DNA of 64,000 nt from CATOSP01 sp965197545 (lineage in GTDB: Bacteria > Chloroflexota > Dehalococcoidia > Lucifugimonadales > UBA3495): positions 1,674,001-1,738,000 of the forward strand of contig CBDANJ010000007.1 of NCBI GenBank assembly GCA_965197545.1, in the 5' to 3' direction. The notes beneath the pieces were generated by a model. It made no database searches and was not told the origin of the DNA. It saw only the letters and a list, made by a program, of their open reading frames with translations. The position numbers were made by a program, and so were the translations under genes. Positions 7,601 through 16,269 of this stretch are shown here, one piece after another. The number at the start of each line of letters is the position of its first letter. Position 1 is the stretch's first letter.

Positions 7601-9193
7601 ATGTCGACTAACGATGTTGCCGACGTTCTGGTGATCGGGGCGGGGGCTTCGGGCGCCGCGTTCACTTGGAGCCTTACTCAGGCGGGGATCAAGGTCGTAT
7701 GCTTGGAGCAGGGCGGCTGGGTGCCGCGCGGCTACCTGCCCGTTGGCGACCCCGACGCGCCGTTGCATGGTCAAACGGATTTCCATTCTGACCCTAACGT
7801 TCGCGGTCTGCCGGAAGACTATCCGACCAACCAAATAGAGACCCCCATCGCACCGTTGATGTATAACGCGGTGGGCGGCAGCACGATACACTGGGGCTCC
7901 CACTTCCCGCGGTTCCATCCCTCTGACTTCCGGCTCAAGTCGCTGGATGGCGTGGCCGACGACTGGCCGATGACCTACCACGAGTTGGAGCCTTATTACG
8001 ACCAGAACGACCGGATGATGGGCGTTTCCGGGTACGCAGGCGATCCGGGATATCCTCCCAAGCCGGAACGTCCCTGCCCGCCGTTGTCCATCAGGCCAGG
8101 CGGCAGGGTGCTGGCAGATGCGTTTGACAAGCTGGGTTGGCACTGGTGGTCATCGGACACGGCTCTTAACTCGGTGTCTTACGACGGACGCCCCGCCGAC
8201 AATGGCGAGGTGTTGCGTTCTCTGGCCAGCGTCGACATCGTCTATTGGCCTAAGGCCTTGCAACAAGGCGCGAAGCTCAAGACCCACGCGCGGGTCCGGG
8301 AAATCATGGTCGACAAGGAGGGCCAGGCTACCGGGGCGCTTTATTACGACAGCAAGGGAGTTCTGAGAGAGCAACATGCCAAGGTAGTTGTCCTGGCCGC
8401 CAACGGCATCGGCACGGCCCGGCTGTTGCTAAATTCCAAGTCGAACCTCTTCCCCGCCGGGCTGGCCAACAGCAGCGGCCTGGTGGGCAAGAACCTGATG
8501 CACCACCCCTGCGGCATGGTTATGGGGTTGTTCGATGAATGGCTCGGAGCCGAGCAGGGGGCTCGGGGTAGCACCATGCTGAGCCACGAGTTCTACGAAA
8601 CCGACTTGAACCGGGGTTTCGTTCGCGGCTACGGCCTGCAGATCGGAGGCGCGGCGTCCACGCCTCTGTCTTCCGCTTTAGGCGGTCTGCTTGGCAACCG
8701 CACGCCCTGGGGCGCAGGCCACCATGCGACGTTTAAGGAGCGGTTCGGACATACGGCGGGCATCACTATTATGGCCGAGGACCTGCCAGAGGAGCACAAC
8801 CAGGTTACCCTGGACCCCGACCTTACCGACAGCCATGGTATCCCCGCGCCTAAAATACAGTACACCATCAGCGAAAACACCGATAAGATGCTGGCCCACG
8901 GCGTGGAGATGGCAACCCAGGTCATGGAAACCGCCGGAGCGACAGAGGTCTTCGCCTCACATCAACGGCGCAACGCCGGTTGGCACCTTCTGGGGACCGC
9001 CCGGATGGGCAACGACCCGGAGACGTCCGTGGTGGACCGTTGGGGCCGCGCCCACGACGTGCCCAACCTGTTCGTCATCGACGGAAGTATTTTCACCACC
9101 GGCGCAAGCATCAATCCCACGACAACGATCCAGGCGTTGGCCCTGCGTACAGCCGACTACCTGAAGGGCGAGGGCCGGGACACCATCGGATAA
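7601..9193 (+). CDS. GMC family FAD-dependent oxidoreductase
   Basis: The product has 530 residues. Near the N-terminus VLVIGAGASGAAFTWSLTQAG is the FAD-binding GxGxxG motif, followed by an acidic residue at the end of the second strand (CLEQGG). Near the C-terminus WHLLGTARMG carries the catalytic histidine of GMC alcohol oxidases/dehydrogenases, and SINPTTTIQALALRTADYL carries the conserved asparagine. Members oxidise alcohols, sugars or sterols with FAD. No signal peptide is present, so it is probably cytoplasmic. ATG at 7601 follows GGGAGAGG. A much longer upstream frame overlaps the thiolase gene and is not used. A terminator follows 60 bp downstream. Confidence 0.9.
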   Translation: MSTNDVADVLVIGAGASGAAFTWSLTQAGIKVVCLEQGGWVPRGYLPVGDPDAPLHGQTDFHSDPNVRGLPEDYPTNQIETPIAPLMYNAVGGSTIHWGSHFPRFHPSDFRLKSLDGVADDWPMTYHELEPYYDQNDRMMGVSGYAGDPGYPPKPERPCPPLSIRPGGRVLADAFDKLGWHWWSSDTALNSVSYDGRPADNGEVLRSLASVDIVYWPKALQQGAKLKTHARVREIMVDKEGQATGALYYDSKGVLREQHAKVVVLAANGIGTARLLLNSKSNLFPAGLANSSGLVGKNLMHHPCGMVMGLFDEWLGAEQGARGSTMLSHEFYETDLNRGFVRGYGLQIGGAASTPLSSALGGLLGNRTPWGAGHHATFKERFGHTAGITIMAEDLPEEHNQVTLDPDLTDSHGIPAPKIQYTISENTDKMLAHGVEMATQVMETAGATEVFASHQRRNAGWHLLGTARMGNDPETSVVDRWGRAHDVPNLFVIDGSIFTTGASINPTTTIQALALRTADYLKGEGRDTIG

Positions 9194-9255
9194 GCCCCGC
9201 CGTAAACCTTGCGCCCTAAGAGGGACGGGGTTTAGCACACAGTCATTGCAAAGAG

Positions 9256-9274
9256 CCCCCTCGAAAAGAGGGGG
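9256..9274 (+). terminator. Intrinsic terminator after the GMC gene
   Basis: The stem CCCCCTC/GAGGGGG with loop GAAAA is followed by TTCTTGTGTT. It lies 62 bp after the oxidoreductase stop and closes the thiolase-GMC unit. Confidence 0.7.
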
Positions 9275-9302
9275 TTCTTGTGTTAGACGGACGCGGTTCC
9301 CA

Positions 9303-9331
9303 TTGACACTCAATATCCTAGACTTTAGGAT
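9303..9331 (+). promoter_or_regulatory. Promoter of the NHL-UGSC unit
   Basis: TTGACA and TAGGAT are separated by exactly 17 nt. The pair lies just after a terminator and about 95 bp before the NHL gene. It is the only good sigma-70-like promoter in this gap. Confidence 0.6.
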
Positions 9332-9424
9332 AGCAGCGGGTTTTCCGGCTGGTTTCAAGACCCCTGATGGAGGGCCAGCCTCGACGCCAGTCCGAACATA
9401 CAACTACCTTGAATAGGGGGAGAT

Positions 9425-10375
9425 ATGGCGGATACTTACGGAGAGGGCAATTTCCTCTATAGGCACGTCGACAATTGGGCCAAGCTGCCCGATGGAATAC
9501 GGTTCCTTGAGTGTCCAGGTGTTGCGGTGGACTCGCAGGACAACGTTTATGTCCTGACCAGGGGCGAGCACCCGATCATGGTGTTTGACCGGGAAGGCAA
9601 CTACCTCCGCAGCTTCGGCGAGGGCGATTTCAGCAACCGGACCCATGGCCTATATATCGCTCACGACGATACCCTGCTTTGCGCGGATGACGGCATCCAT
9701 ACGATCCAGAAGTTTTCGCCGGGGGGCGAAAAGTTGATGGAGATCGGCGAGCGAAACCAGCCAAAGCCGATCTGGGGCGGGGAGCCGTTCAATCGCCCGA
9801 CTTCGGCGGCGATCATGCCCAGCAACGGTGATGTGTACATCTCCGACGGTTACGGAAACTCCCGTGTACACGTCTACTCTGAGGCCGGGGACTACAAGTT
9901 TTCCTGGGGAGACTCTGGCATCGACGCCGGACAATTTATGCGTCCCCACAACATTGCCATAGACAGCAATGACCGCGTTTACGTCGTAGACCGGGAAGCA
10001 CACCGCATCCAACTCTTCGACGCGCGGGGTAACTTCCTCGAGATGTGGAACAACATCCACCGCCCCGATGCGATGGTGCTGTGGCAGGAACACATCTACG
10101 TCGGCGAACTCAACGCGCCGGGGCCGCCTCCTCCTGACGGCGCGCCCGGACTGGGTCACAGGGTCACGATCTATGACCTGAACGGCAACCGGGTTTGCAT
10201 GTTCGGCGCTCCTGAGGAAGGTGAAGGCGCGGGTCAGTTTATCGCACCTCACGGTATAGCGGTAGACTCCAGGGGTGACGTGTACGTCGGCGAAGTCTCG
10301 TATACCATCCGCGGCTCACACATGGACCCGCCCCAAGAACTGCGCAGCATTTCCAAGTATGAGAGGGTCTGGTAA
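9425..10375 (+). CDS. NHL-repeat beta-propeller protein
   Basis: The product has 316 residues made of repeated blades: VAVDSQDNVYVLTRGEHPI, VYISDGYGNSRVHVYS, IAIDSNDRVYVVDREAHRI and IAVDSRGDVYVGEVS. These are NHL units, and the protein should fold as a six-bladed propeller of the peptidyl-alpha-hydroxyglycine-lyase-like group. The best blades carry the D.N/R.R(I/V) edge. No signal peptide is seen. GGGGGAGAT precedes the ATG. It is the first gene of a unit with the conserved unknown gene 38 bp downstream and the UGSC protein. NHL propellers act as binding scaffolds or lyases; which applies here is not visible. Confidence 0.8.
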   Translation: MADTYGEGNFLYRHVDNWAKLPDGIRFLECPGVAVDSQDNVYVLTRGEHPIMVFDREGNYLRSFGEGDFSNRTHGLYIAHDDTLLCADDGIHTIQKFSPGGEKLMEIGERNQPKPIWGGEPFNRPTSAAIMPSNGDVYISDGYGNSRVHVYSEAGDYKFSWGDSGIDAGQFMRPHNIAIDSNDRVYVVDREAHRIQLFDARGNFLEMWNNIHRPDAMVLWQEHIYVGELNAPGPPPPDGAPGLGHRVTIYDLNGNRVCMFGAPEEGEGAGQFIAPHGIAVDSRGDVYVGEVSYTIRGSHMDPPQELRSISKYERVW

Positions 10376-10413
10376 CCAGACGACGGAATTAAAGACACGG
10401 AGGCGCGGACAAC

Positions 10414-11472
10414 TTGAGCGACCAGGCTGACACCACCACCGTACAATGGACCGACCCGTTGGAGGCCGTCGAGGTCTGTTATGACCTGGGCTGGACCGAT
10501 GGACTGCCCGTTGTGCCCCCTACGTCCCGTAGAGTGGACGAATTTGTGGCGCGTGCCGGGCGTCCCGCCGACGAGGTGGTGGGACAGCTCCCGGAACGGC
10601 GCAGGGAAATCACCGTCGGTAAGGTGGCGGCGAATGCCGTGATGGCCGGATGCCTGCCCGAATACCTGCCGGTGGTCCTCGCCGCAACTGAAGCGATGCT
10701 CGACCCGGTGTTCAACCTGGTGGGGCCGTCCTCCAGCATGGGGGGCGCGGCGATACTGGTGGTGGTCAATGGCCCTATCGTCCGTGAAATCGGGATCAAT
10801 TCGCGCAACAACCTGTTTGGTCCGGGAAACCGGGCCAACGCCACCATCGGGAGATCAATCCGGCTGGTCCTAATGAACGCCTGCGCCGCAATACCCGGGC
10901 TGTTCGACCGGAGCGTGATCGGACACCCGGGGAAATACAGCTACTGCATCGCCGAGGCCGAGACGGAAACCCACTGGGAACCGCTCCACGTGGAGCGGGG
11001 CTTCCGCCGGGACGAAAGCACGGCCACCGTGTTCGCCTCGGAGAGCCCCCGGCAGGTGCGTGCCACCGGACATCCTCAGGCGATCCTTTACGCCTTAGCT
11101 GACACCGCATCGTCTCTGGGAACGAGTATGTCGACTTCCGGCTCAGTTGGAGACCGCTCCGCCGGGCTGAGACAGGGCCAGATCGCGGTTACCATCGCCG
11201 GGGCGTCGAGTTTGTGGAAGGACTGGACCAAGGCACAGGCCAGGGCCTACCTTCACTCGAACATCCGGCGCTCGATGGCGGACCTGAAGCGGGCCGGCGT
11301 CCTTCCCGGCGACCCGGAGACTGGGGACGAGGACCAGTTCGTATCTCTGGTCCCCGAACCGGAAGATATTCTTCTCCTATTCGCCGGCGGTGAGGAATCC
11401 AATATGTCCTCGGTGATCCCTAGCTGGGGGCCCAAGGTGGGTTCTACGGCGGTCACCAAGGTAGTGCGTTAA
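10414..11472 (+). CDS. Conserved protein, apparent partner of the UGSC (seleno)protein
   Basis: The product has 352 residues from TTG at 10414, with GGAGG ten bases upstream; no ATG occurs in frame before residue 70. I recognise no named catalytic domain. Clearly conserved-looking blocks are YDLGWTDGLPVVPPTSRRV, ANAVMAGCLPEYLPVVLAA, NNLFGPGNRANATIGRSIRL and YCIAEAETETHWEPLHVERG. The protein looks soluble. It ends 48 bp before the UGSC gene on the same strand, and from memory such proteins usually occur beside UGSC-family genes, so I infer a shared reaction or complex. Four cysteines, including those in MAGC and YCIAE, are candidate functional residues. A biochemical function is not known to me. 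Confidence 0.7.
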   Translation: MSDQADTTTVQWTDPLEAVEVCYDLGWTDGLPVVPPTSRRVDEFVARAGRPADEVVGQLPERRREITVGKVAANAVMAGCLPEYLPVVLAATEAMLDPVFNLVGPSSSMGGAAILVVVNGPIVREIGINSRNNLFGPGNRANATIGRSIRLVLMNACAAIPGLFDRSVIGHPGKYSYCIAEAETETHWEPLHVERGFRRDESTATVFASESPRQVRATGHPQAILYALADTASSLGTSMSTSGSVGDRSAGLRQGQIAVTIAGASSLWKDWTKAQARAYLHSNIRRSMADLKRAGVLPGDPETGDEDQFVSLVPEPEDILLLFAGGEESNMSSVIPSWGPKVGSTAVTKVVR

Positions 11473-11520
11473 CAACGCGACAGACATGACCGGTGGGCTG
11501 CACTGGCCATAGGAGGCAAA

Positions 11521-12066
11521 ATGACCCAGAAGCAAGAAGTTACCCTGGTGAACCCCACGACCCAGGCGATTATCGCGCCTTTCGACGGCGCTCCCCGCCT
11601 GCCAAGTCTTGCCGGAACCAAGCTGGGCATCATCGACGATAGCAAGCGCAACGCGGACGTGCTGCTTGAAGAGTTGGTGGACTTGCTCCGCACCCGCTAT
11701 GAAATCTCCGAAGTTCGCTGGCATCGAAAGCCCAGCGCATCGCGGCCCGCAGACCCTGAGGCGATCAAGGAGTTGGCTGAATACTGCGATTCAGTGATTA
11801 TCGCCATTGGGGATTGAGGCTCCTGCAGTGCGTGCAGTGTGCACGACGGAATTCACGTAGAGAACGCAGGGATCCCTTCAGCGACTATTTGCACGGACCG
11901 GTTCATCCCTACAGCCGAGGGAATGGCCAGGATGTGGGGAGCGGCCGATTACCCCACCATCTTCACCGAGCACCCAATCGAGAACCTGGACCGTGAATCC
12001 TTGCGCAAGCGGGCCGAGGAGTTGGCTCCGCTGGTAGTGCAGGTATTGGTAGGCGACCCCAACTAA
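11521..12066 (+). CDS. UGSC family selenoprotein, with TGA at codon 99 read as selenocysteine
   Basis: Reading through the in-frame TGA at 11815-11817 gives a 181-residue protein ending at TAA 12064-12066. Codon 99 and its neighbours read IIAIGD-U-GSCSACSVHDGI, so TGA falls exactly at U of the U-G-S-C motif that names this family. The part after the TGA keeps protein character (HDGIHVENAGIPSATICTD, AEGMARMWGAADYPTI) and stays in frame to a proper stop. If TGA were a true stop, a 98-residue fragment lacking the motif would result. AGGAGG lies six bases before the ATG. A hairpin suitable as a bacterial SECIS follows the TGA. The Sec-x-x-Cys arrangement suggests a redox centre. The gene follows its usual partner, and a strong terminator follows. 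Sec-insertion genes are not in this window. Confidence 0.85.
11815..11840 (+). promoter_or_regulatory. Candidate bacterial SECIS hairpin with the UGA codon
   Basis: Directly after TGA (11815-11817), CTGCA (11823-11827) pairs with TGCAG (11833-11837) around the loop GTGCG. A small apical loop starting with G, a short distance after the UGA and inside the coding sequence, fits the bacterial SECIS layout. The stem is short, so the exact fold is uncertain. Confidence 0.5.
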
Positions 12067-12094
12067 CCTAGTTAGTCCACACGCGGTCTCGCCA

Positions 12095-12123
12095 AACGTG
12101 CCGGGGGATAACCCCGGCACGTT
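12095..12123 (+). terminator. Strong hairpin between convergent genes
   Basis: AACGTGCCGGGG pairs with CCCCGGCACGTT around a 5-nt GATAA-type loop, followed by GCATTTGTG. It sits between the UGSC gene and the convergent Trm112-like gene and could serve both strands. Confidence 0.65.
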
Positions 12124-12135
12124 GCATTTGTGTAC

Positions 12136-12318
12136 CTATCCCCTCATTTCTGGCGGCAAAAGATTGGGGATGGCGTCCTGGATTGGATAAGACTCGTTAC
12201 AGGGAGCGCAAGTCAGGGCTCCGGTGACAACCTCTTCCTCGTCCTCGGTTTCCACCTGAAGCTCCAGATCTCCCTTGCATACCGGGCAGACGAGTATCTC
12301 CATTAGCTCTCTCTTCAA
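12136..12318 (-). CDS. Trm112 family protein
   Basis: The product has 60 residues. EILVCPVCKGDLEL and LTCAPCNESYPIQDAIPNLL give two CxxC pairs that bind zinc, and the ending IPNLLPPE is typical of the family. Bacterial Trm112-like proteins are small zinc-binding partners, by analogy with the Trm112 methyltransferase activator. TTG at 12318 is preceded by GGAGG at good spacing; an ATG five codons later is an alternative start. It faces a CopD-like gene 74 bp upstream. Confidence 0.85.
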   Translation of the reverse strand: MKRELMEILVCPVCKGDLELQVETEDEEEVVTGALTCAPCNESYPIQDAIPNLLPPEMRG

Positions 12319-12392
12319 GGTTCCTCCGTTGAATTGTGGCGGGTATCTTCCGTGTCGTTCTTGCGGGGTCGATATGGAGTGTTCATGTTATG

Positions 12393-12875
12393 TTACTTAC
12401 TAAGCCCCATCTCGAACAGGGCATCCAACACGTCCGCCAGGCCGATTGCGATGATTCCGCCTACCAATACCGCCTCTGGGCTAACCAGGCCCCGGCGAAT
12501 GCGCGTCAGCGGTCCGGTCCTGGTGCCTGGCGCTTCGGTAGTGTCGCGCCTTCGTAGGAGCCACGCTACAGAGAACATGTACAAGGCGACGATGATCTTT
12601 CCCACCAGAACCACCACATAGGGGACCGATACCGCGGTGGAGGTGAGACGGGACAGGGACAGGACCACGCCGGTCAAGACCAGCACGGCTATGGCCGTGT
12701 TGACCAAGCTTCGGAATTCGGCTCCCGCTAGCCGTCCCACCGGTCCGCCGCCGTTGGCCCGTTTCAAGGATGGCCGCAAGACCAGCAGGAAGAAGATGCT
12801 GCCACCGACCCAGGCCACCGCAGCCAGGGCGTGGGCCCACCTTATGGCTACGAGGATTCCCTCCAGCACGGTCAT
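12393..12875 (-). CDS. CopD-like four-helix membrane protein
   Basis: The product has 160 residues with four hydrophobic segments at about 7-33, 56-75, 83-106 and 133-152. WAHALAAVAWVGGSIFFLLV is the characteristic first helix of the CopD/YozB/DUF2269-like group, with the motif H.L.A..WVGG. These proteins sit in the cytoplasmic membrane; some function in copper uptake and others have unknown roles. It lies between Trm112 and a TlpA-like lipoprotein gene on the same strand, with 51 bp separating it from the latter. No copper-binding periplasmic partner is present, so a copper role is only a family-level possibility. Confidence 0.7.
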   Translation of the reverse strand: MTVLEGILVAIRWAHALAAVAWVGGSIFFLLVLRPSLKRANGGGPVGRLAGAEFRSLVNTAIAVLVLTGVVLSLSRLTSTAVSVPYVVVLVGKIIVALYMFSVAWLLRRRDTTEAPGTRTGPLTRIRRGLVSPEAVLVGGIIAIGLADVLDALFEMGLSK

Positions 12876-12926
12876 GAGGCGGGACTGGGGCCGGTGGCGG
12901 GACTTTTCACGGCGCGATTCGCGGGG

Positions 12927-13454
12927 TCAACCCTGGGTCATCTCGCCCACGATCCGCGTAATCTTCTCCTGGTCGAGGACGCTGATCTCCGTGGAATAGA
13001 CTCGTCCGGACTTATCAATGAAGATGGTCGTGGGATAAAACTTCAACTCGTATGCTTCGGCGATCTCCGCCCGAACATCGGTTGCAATGTCGTAGGTTAG
13101 ACCTAATTCCTCGATGAAGTCCCTGGCGTCCTGCTCGGAGTCCAGACCCTTCGGAACGAACAACCCCAGGAACCGCACGTCTTGCCCCTGCAACTCTAAC
13201 CAGGCGTCTTCGAAGTCGGGCATCTCGGCGCGGCACGGCGGACAGGATGGGAACCAGAAGTTGAGCACCAGGGAGTTCTGGCCAACCTGGTCGGCCATGC
13301 GGAATTCCTCACCGCTAAAGAGGGTGACCTCGAAGTCAACAGCCTTCCTGGGTCCGGCAATCCCCCCACATGCTACCAACGTCAGAAGGACGCCAATGAG
13401 GAGAGCAACGGAAAAAGCGCGGCTTGCGGCGGCAAGATTTGGCAGGTGGGTCAT
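12927..13454 (-). CDS. TlpA/ResA-like thioredoxin-fold lipoprotein
   Basis: The product has 175 residues. Residues 12-29 form a signal ending in the lipobox LVAC, so Cys29 should be lipidated. The thioredoxin fold carries the active site FWFPSCPPCRAEMPDFEDAW with Cys71-Pro-Pro-Cys74, then FLGLFVPKG and YPTTIFIDKSGRVYSTEI with the cis-proline. Proteins like this act outside the cytoplasmic membrane as reductants, often in cytochrome c maturation or thiol repair. It appears to be the first gene of a short leftward cluster with the CopD-like and Trm112 genes. Confidence 0.88.
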   Translation of the reverse strand: MTHLPNLAAASRAFSVALLIGVLLTLVACGGIAGPRKAVDFEVTLFSGEEFRMADQVGQNSLVLNFWFPSCPPCRAEMPDFEDAWLELQGQDVRFLGLFVPKGLDSEQDARDFIEELGLTYDIATDVRAEIAEAYELKFYPTTIFIDKSGRVYSTEISVLDQEKITRIVGEMTQG

Positions 13455-13544
13455 TGATTGTCCGGGGGCAAACGGGATCGCGGCGGCGGAGTCATTTTAT
13501 AGGCGGGCTTTTCCCTGGTCAAACCCTATTGCGAGAGGCGGAGC

Positions 13545-13572
13545 TTGACTGGAGTTACCGGCGGACTACAAT
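13545..13572 (+). promoter_or_regulatory. Candidate promoter of the SDR gene
   Basis: TTGACT and TACAAT are separated by 16 nt, and the ATG lies about 48 bp downstream. Confidence 0.5.
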
Positions 13573-13619
13573 CGGTACATCTACCGGAGAGGATTTTCAA
13601 GAGTACTGGAGGCCACACG

Positions 13620-14369
13620 ATGCGTCTGGAAAACAAGGTTGCATTGATCAGCGGCGGGGCAAGGGGAATGGGGGCCGCTGAAGCCAAACTATTCGCCCGC
13701 GAGGGCGCGAGAGTGGTGATCGGCGACCTGTTGGCAGAGGACGGCCGCCGCACTGAGGCCGAGATCAACGAGACCGGAGGGGAATGCCTCTTCGTCAGGC
13801 TGGACGTGACCGACGAGTCGAGTTGGCGGGAAGCCGTGGCCGCTACGATAGCCCGGTTCGGAAAACTGGACGTTCTGGTCAACAACGCCGGCATTTACCG
13901 TACCGAGCGGGTGGAGGAGACTTCCGGAGAGCTGTGGGACCAGGTTATGGAGATCAACTCCAAGGGGGTGTTCCTTGGGACGAAGCACACTATCCCGGAG
14001 ATGCGGAAGTCAGGCGGCGGCTCCATAATCAACATCTCTTCCGTGGCGGGTCTTGTGGGCAATACCATGTCTGCCGCCTACACCGCTTCCAAGGGCGCGG
14101 TAAGGCTCTTCACCAAGTCCACCGCCATCCAGCACGCCAAGGACGGAATCCGGGCGAATTCGGTCCATCCGGGCACTATTGAGACGCCCATGACTGCCGA
14201 CCTGCTCGCCCAGGAGTCATACCGCCAGAACCGAATGGAGCGGACTCCCCTGGGCAGGTTGGGTAGGCCGGAAGACGTGGCCTACGGCGTTCTATACCTG
14301 GCCTCCGACGAATCTTCCTTCGTCACCGGAAGCGAATTGGTCATCGATGGTGGGCGTACCGCTCAATAG
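13620..14369 (+). CDS. Short-chain dehydrogenase/reductase
   Basis: The product has 249 residues, the usual SDR length. It shows the cofactor motif SGGARGMGAAEA near residue 11, NNAG at about 86, the active-site Ser in NISSVAG, and YTASK with catalytic Tyr and Lys. The acidic residue in VVIGDLLAED after the second strand suggests NAD rather than NADP. The C-terminal block FVTGSELVIDGG is typical of the FabG/3-alpha-HSD-like group. TGGAGG lies before the ATG and a promoter just upstream. The substrate cannot be assigned. It converges on the gamma-glutamyltransferase gene with a 14-bp gap. Confidence 0.88.
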   Translation: MRLENKVALISGGARGMGAAEAKLFAREGARVVIGDLLAEDGRRTEAEINETGGECLFVRLDVTDESSWREAVAATIARFGKLDVLVNNAGIYRTERVEETSGELWDQVMEINSKGVFLGTKHTIPEMRKSGGGSIINISSVAGLVGNTMSAAYTASKGAVRLFTKSTAIQHAKDGIRANSVHPGTIETPMTADLLAQESYRQNRMERTPLGRLGRPEDVAYGVLYLASDESSFVTGSELVIDGGRTAQ

Positions 14370-14383
14370 CCTCCGGGTATTGG

Positions 14384-16141
14384 TTACCGGCCCATGGCGT
14401 AGCCGTCCCGGCGGGGGTCGGAACCCGCCGACAGCCCGCCCCGTTCACGGTCCACCTCAATGGCGCACAGGCAACCCATGCGTCCGGTCCAGTCGTCCCA
14501 CACATCGGGCTGGTGGCCCCGGCGCTCCAATTCAGCGACGGTTTCGGGGGAGATCCGGCCCTCAACGCCGACCAGTCCCGGATGGTATGCGTGGGGGTGG
14601 AAGGAGTTGGGGAAGCTCCAGGTAGACACCCTGGGCGCTTCTATCGCCGTCTGAACGTCCATACCGAACTCGGTGACGTTCAAGAATAGCTGCACCATGG
14701 ACTGGCACTGGACGTCTCCGCCGGGAGTGCCGAATGGCATCCAGACCTTGCCGTCCTTCATGGCCAAGCCGGGATTTGGGGTGAGCCTGGGGCGCTTGCC
14801 GGGGGCGATGGAGCACGGATGATCCGGGTCCAGCCATGACTGGGAGCCTCGCGGCGATATGACGAAGCCCAGTCCCGTGGCCACCGGGCCCCCTCCAATG
14901 CCGTCGCTGGGAGTGGCGGAGAAGGCGTTTCCCCACCGGTCGACAACGCAGGCATAGCTTGTATCCGCTGGCAGGCCGCCTCCGACGGGTTCGGGGCTGG
15001 CCAATTGGGAGGGTTTCGAAGCGCCGCCTTGATGGGCCCAAGGGTCCCCCGGCCGGGGCATTTCAGGATGAGCGGCATTCCGCTCGATGGCCCGCGCCCG
15101 TTCTACCGCAAAACTCTTCGACAATAGGCCGTCTAGCGGAACGTCCACGAAGTCGGGGTCGCCATAGTAGTGGTGACGGTCAGAGAAGGCCAATTTCAGC
15201 GCTTCTATGACGGTGTGCAGGTAGTCAGGGGTATTGTGGCCCATGGCTTTAAGGTCAAACTGCTCCAGGATGTGCAACGCCTGGATCGACGTGGGACCCT
15301 GGCACCACGGCCCGCAAGTATAAACGTCTATCCCCTTGTAGCTGCCCGCCGCAGGAGCCTCTATGGTAACGGCGAACTCGGCCAGGTCCCGCAAGGACAG
15401 CAGACCTCCCCGGTCCCGGCAGAAGTCCACCATCTCCCGGGCGATATCCCCCAGGTAGAAGAAGTCGCGGGCGGCTTGAATCGCTTGTTCGCGGCCTTGG
15501 GGGGAATGTTCCCGCTCGATCTCGATCAGACGGCGGAACGTCCGCCCCAGATCAGTCTGGACCAGCAACTCCCCCGAGCCCAGGGCTTTGCCGTTGGGAT
15601 AGAAGACGCTGGCGGTGGATTGCCAATGGCGGGCGTCACCCTCATCATGGGCCAACGGGTCTCCAGCGCGCACCAGAGCCCGGTGGAGGGTTGTTGGAAT
15701 GGGGAAGCCTCCCTCGGCCAATTCCAGGGCCGGAGTCACGACCTGCTCGAAGGTCATTGTGCCGTAGAGCTTCAGCGTGGTTAGCCAAGCGTCTGCCGCT
15801 GCCGGAGTAACCGTGCGAAGCGCTCCCAGAGGTAACTCTCCGCCGGTATGCTGGTTGAAATAGTCGATGCTGGCATCCCTGGGCCACCGGCCCAGACCGC
15901 TGACCTGCATCGTCTCTTGTTTTGCGGAGTCATGGACGATTATAGGAGCGACACCGCCAAAGCTGGTGTATTGGGGCAGCGCCACGTTCAAGGCTATGCC
16001 GGCGGCGACTCCGGCGTCCGTCGCGTTGCCTCCCTGTTCTAGTATGCGGTACCCCGCCGAGGTTGCGAGATAGTGGCCTGTCGAGACCATGTGAGTGGTC
16101 CCGGTAATCAGTGGCCGGTAAGTGCTAATACCAGTGGCCAT
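14384..16141 (-). CDS. Gamma-glutamyltransferase family protein
   Basis: The product has 585 residues and matches Ntn-hydrolases that cleave themselves and transfer or hydrolyse gamma-glutamyl groups. The N-terminal part has STGHYLATSAGYRILEQGGNATDAGVAAGIAL, split here for clarity at GYRILEQGGNATDAG. The autocleavage and nucleophile threonine is Thr394 in PADTSYACVVDRWGNAFS; family members commonly read DTTH.SVVD. The block ending SCIAPGKRP is replaced by PCSIAPGKRPRLTPNPGL, as expected. No clear signal peptide is visible, although many homologues are exported. The gene stands alone on the minus strand, and an inverted-repeat fragment lies just upstream. Confidence 0.85.
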   Translation of the reverse strand: MATGISTYRPLITGTTHMVSTGHYLATSAGYRILEQGGNATDAGVAAGIALNVALPQYTSFGGVAPIIVHDSAKQETMQVSGLGRWPRDASIDYFNQHTGGELPLGALRTVTPAAADAWLTTLKLYGTMTFEQVVTPALELAEGGFPIPTTLHRALVRAGDPLAHDEGDARHWQSTASVFYPNGKALGSGELLVQTDLGRTFRRLIEIEREHSPQGREQAIQAARDFFYLGDIAREMVDFCRDRGGLLSLRDLAEFAVTIEAPAAGSYKGIDVYTCGPWCQGPTSIQALHILEQFDLKAMGHNTPDYLHTVIEALKLAFSDRHHYYGDPDFVDVPLDGLLSKSFAVERARAIERNAAHPEMPRPGDPWAHQGGASKPSQLASPEPVGGGLPADTSYACVVDRWGNAFSATPSDGIGGGPVATGLGFVISPRGSQSWLDPDHPCSIAPGKRPRLTPNPGLAMKDGKVWMPFGTPGGDVQCQSMVQLFLNVTEFGMDVQTAIEAPRVSTWSFPNSFHPHAYHPGLVGVEGRISPETVAELERRGHQPDVWDDWTGRMGCLCAIEVDRERGGLSAGSDPRRDGYAMGR

Positions 16142-16269
16142 GGCGCTCCTCCCTGGTGGTCTTAGCCGATGCTTCTGGACACGCTCCCAGGCGGAAGTAG
16201 GTGTGGCGGTATAGTAGACCCGGCCTCCAATCCAGTCAACCAGCCAATGTTGCCGGGCCTTTCAATTGT

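Noticed and set aside
11521..11817. Treating the UGSC gene as a pseudogene with a nonsense codon
   Set aside because: The TGA falls exactly at the U of the UGSC motif, no frameshift occurs, and the downstream part keeps protein-like sequence to a proper stop.
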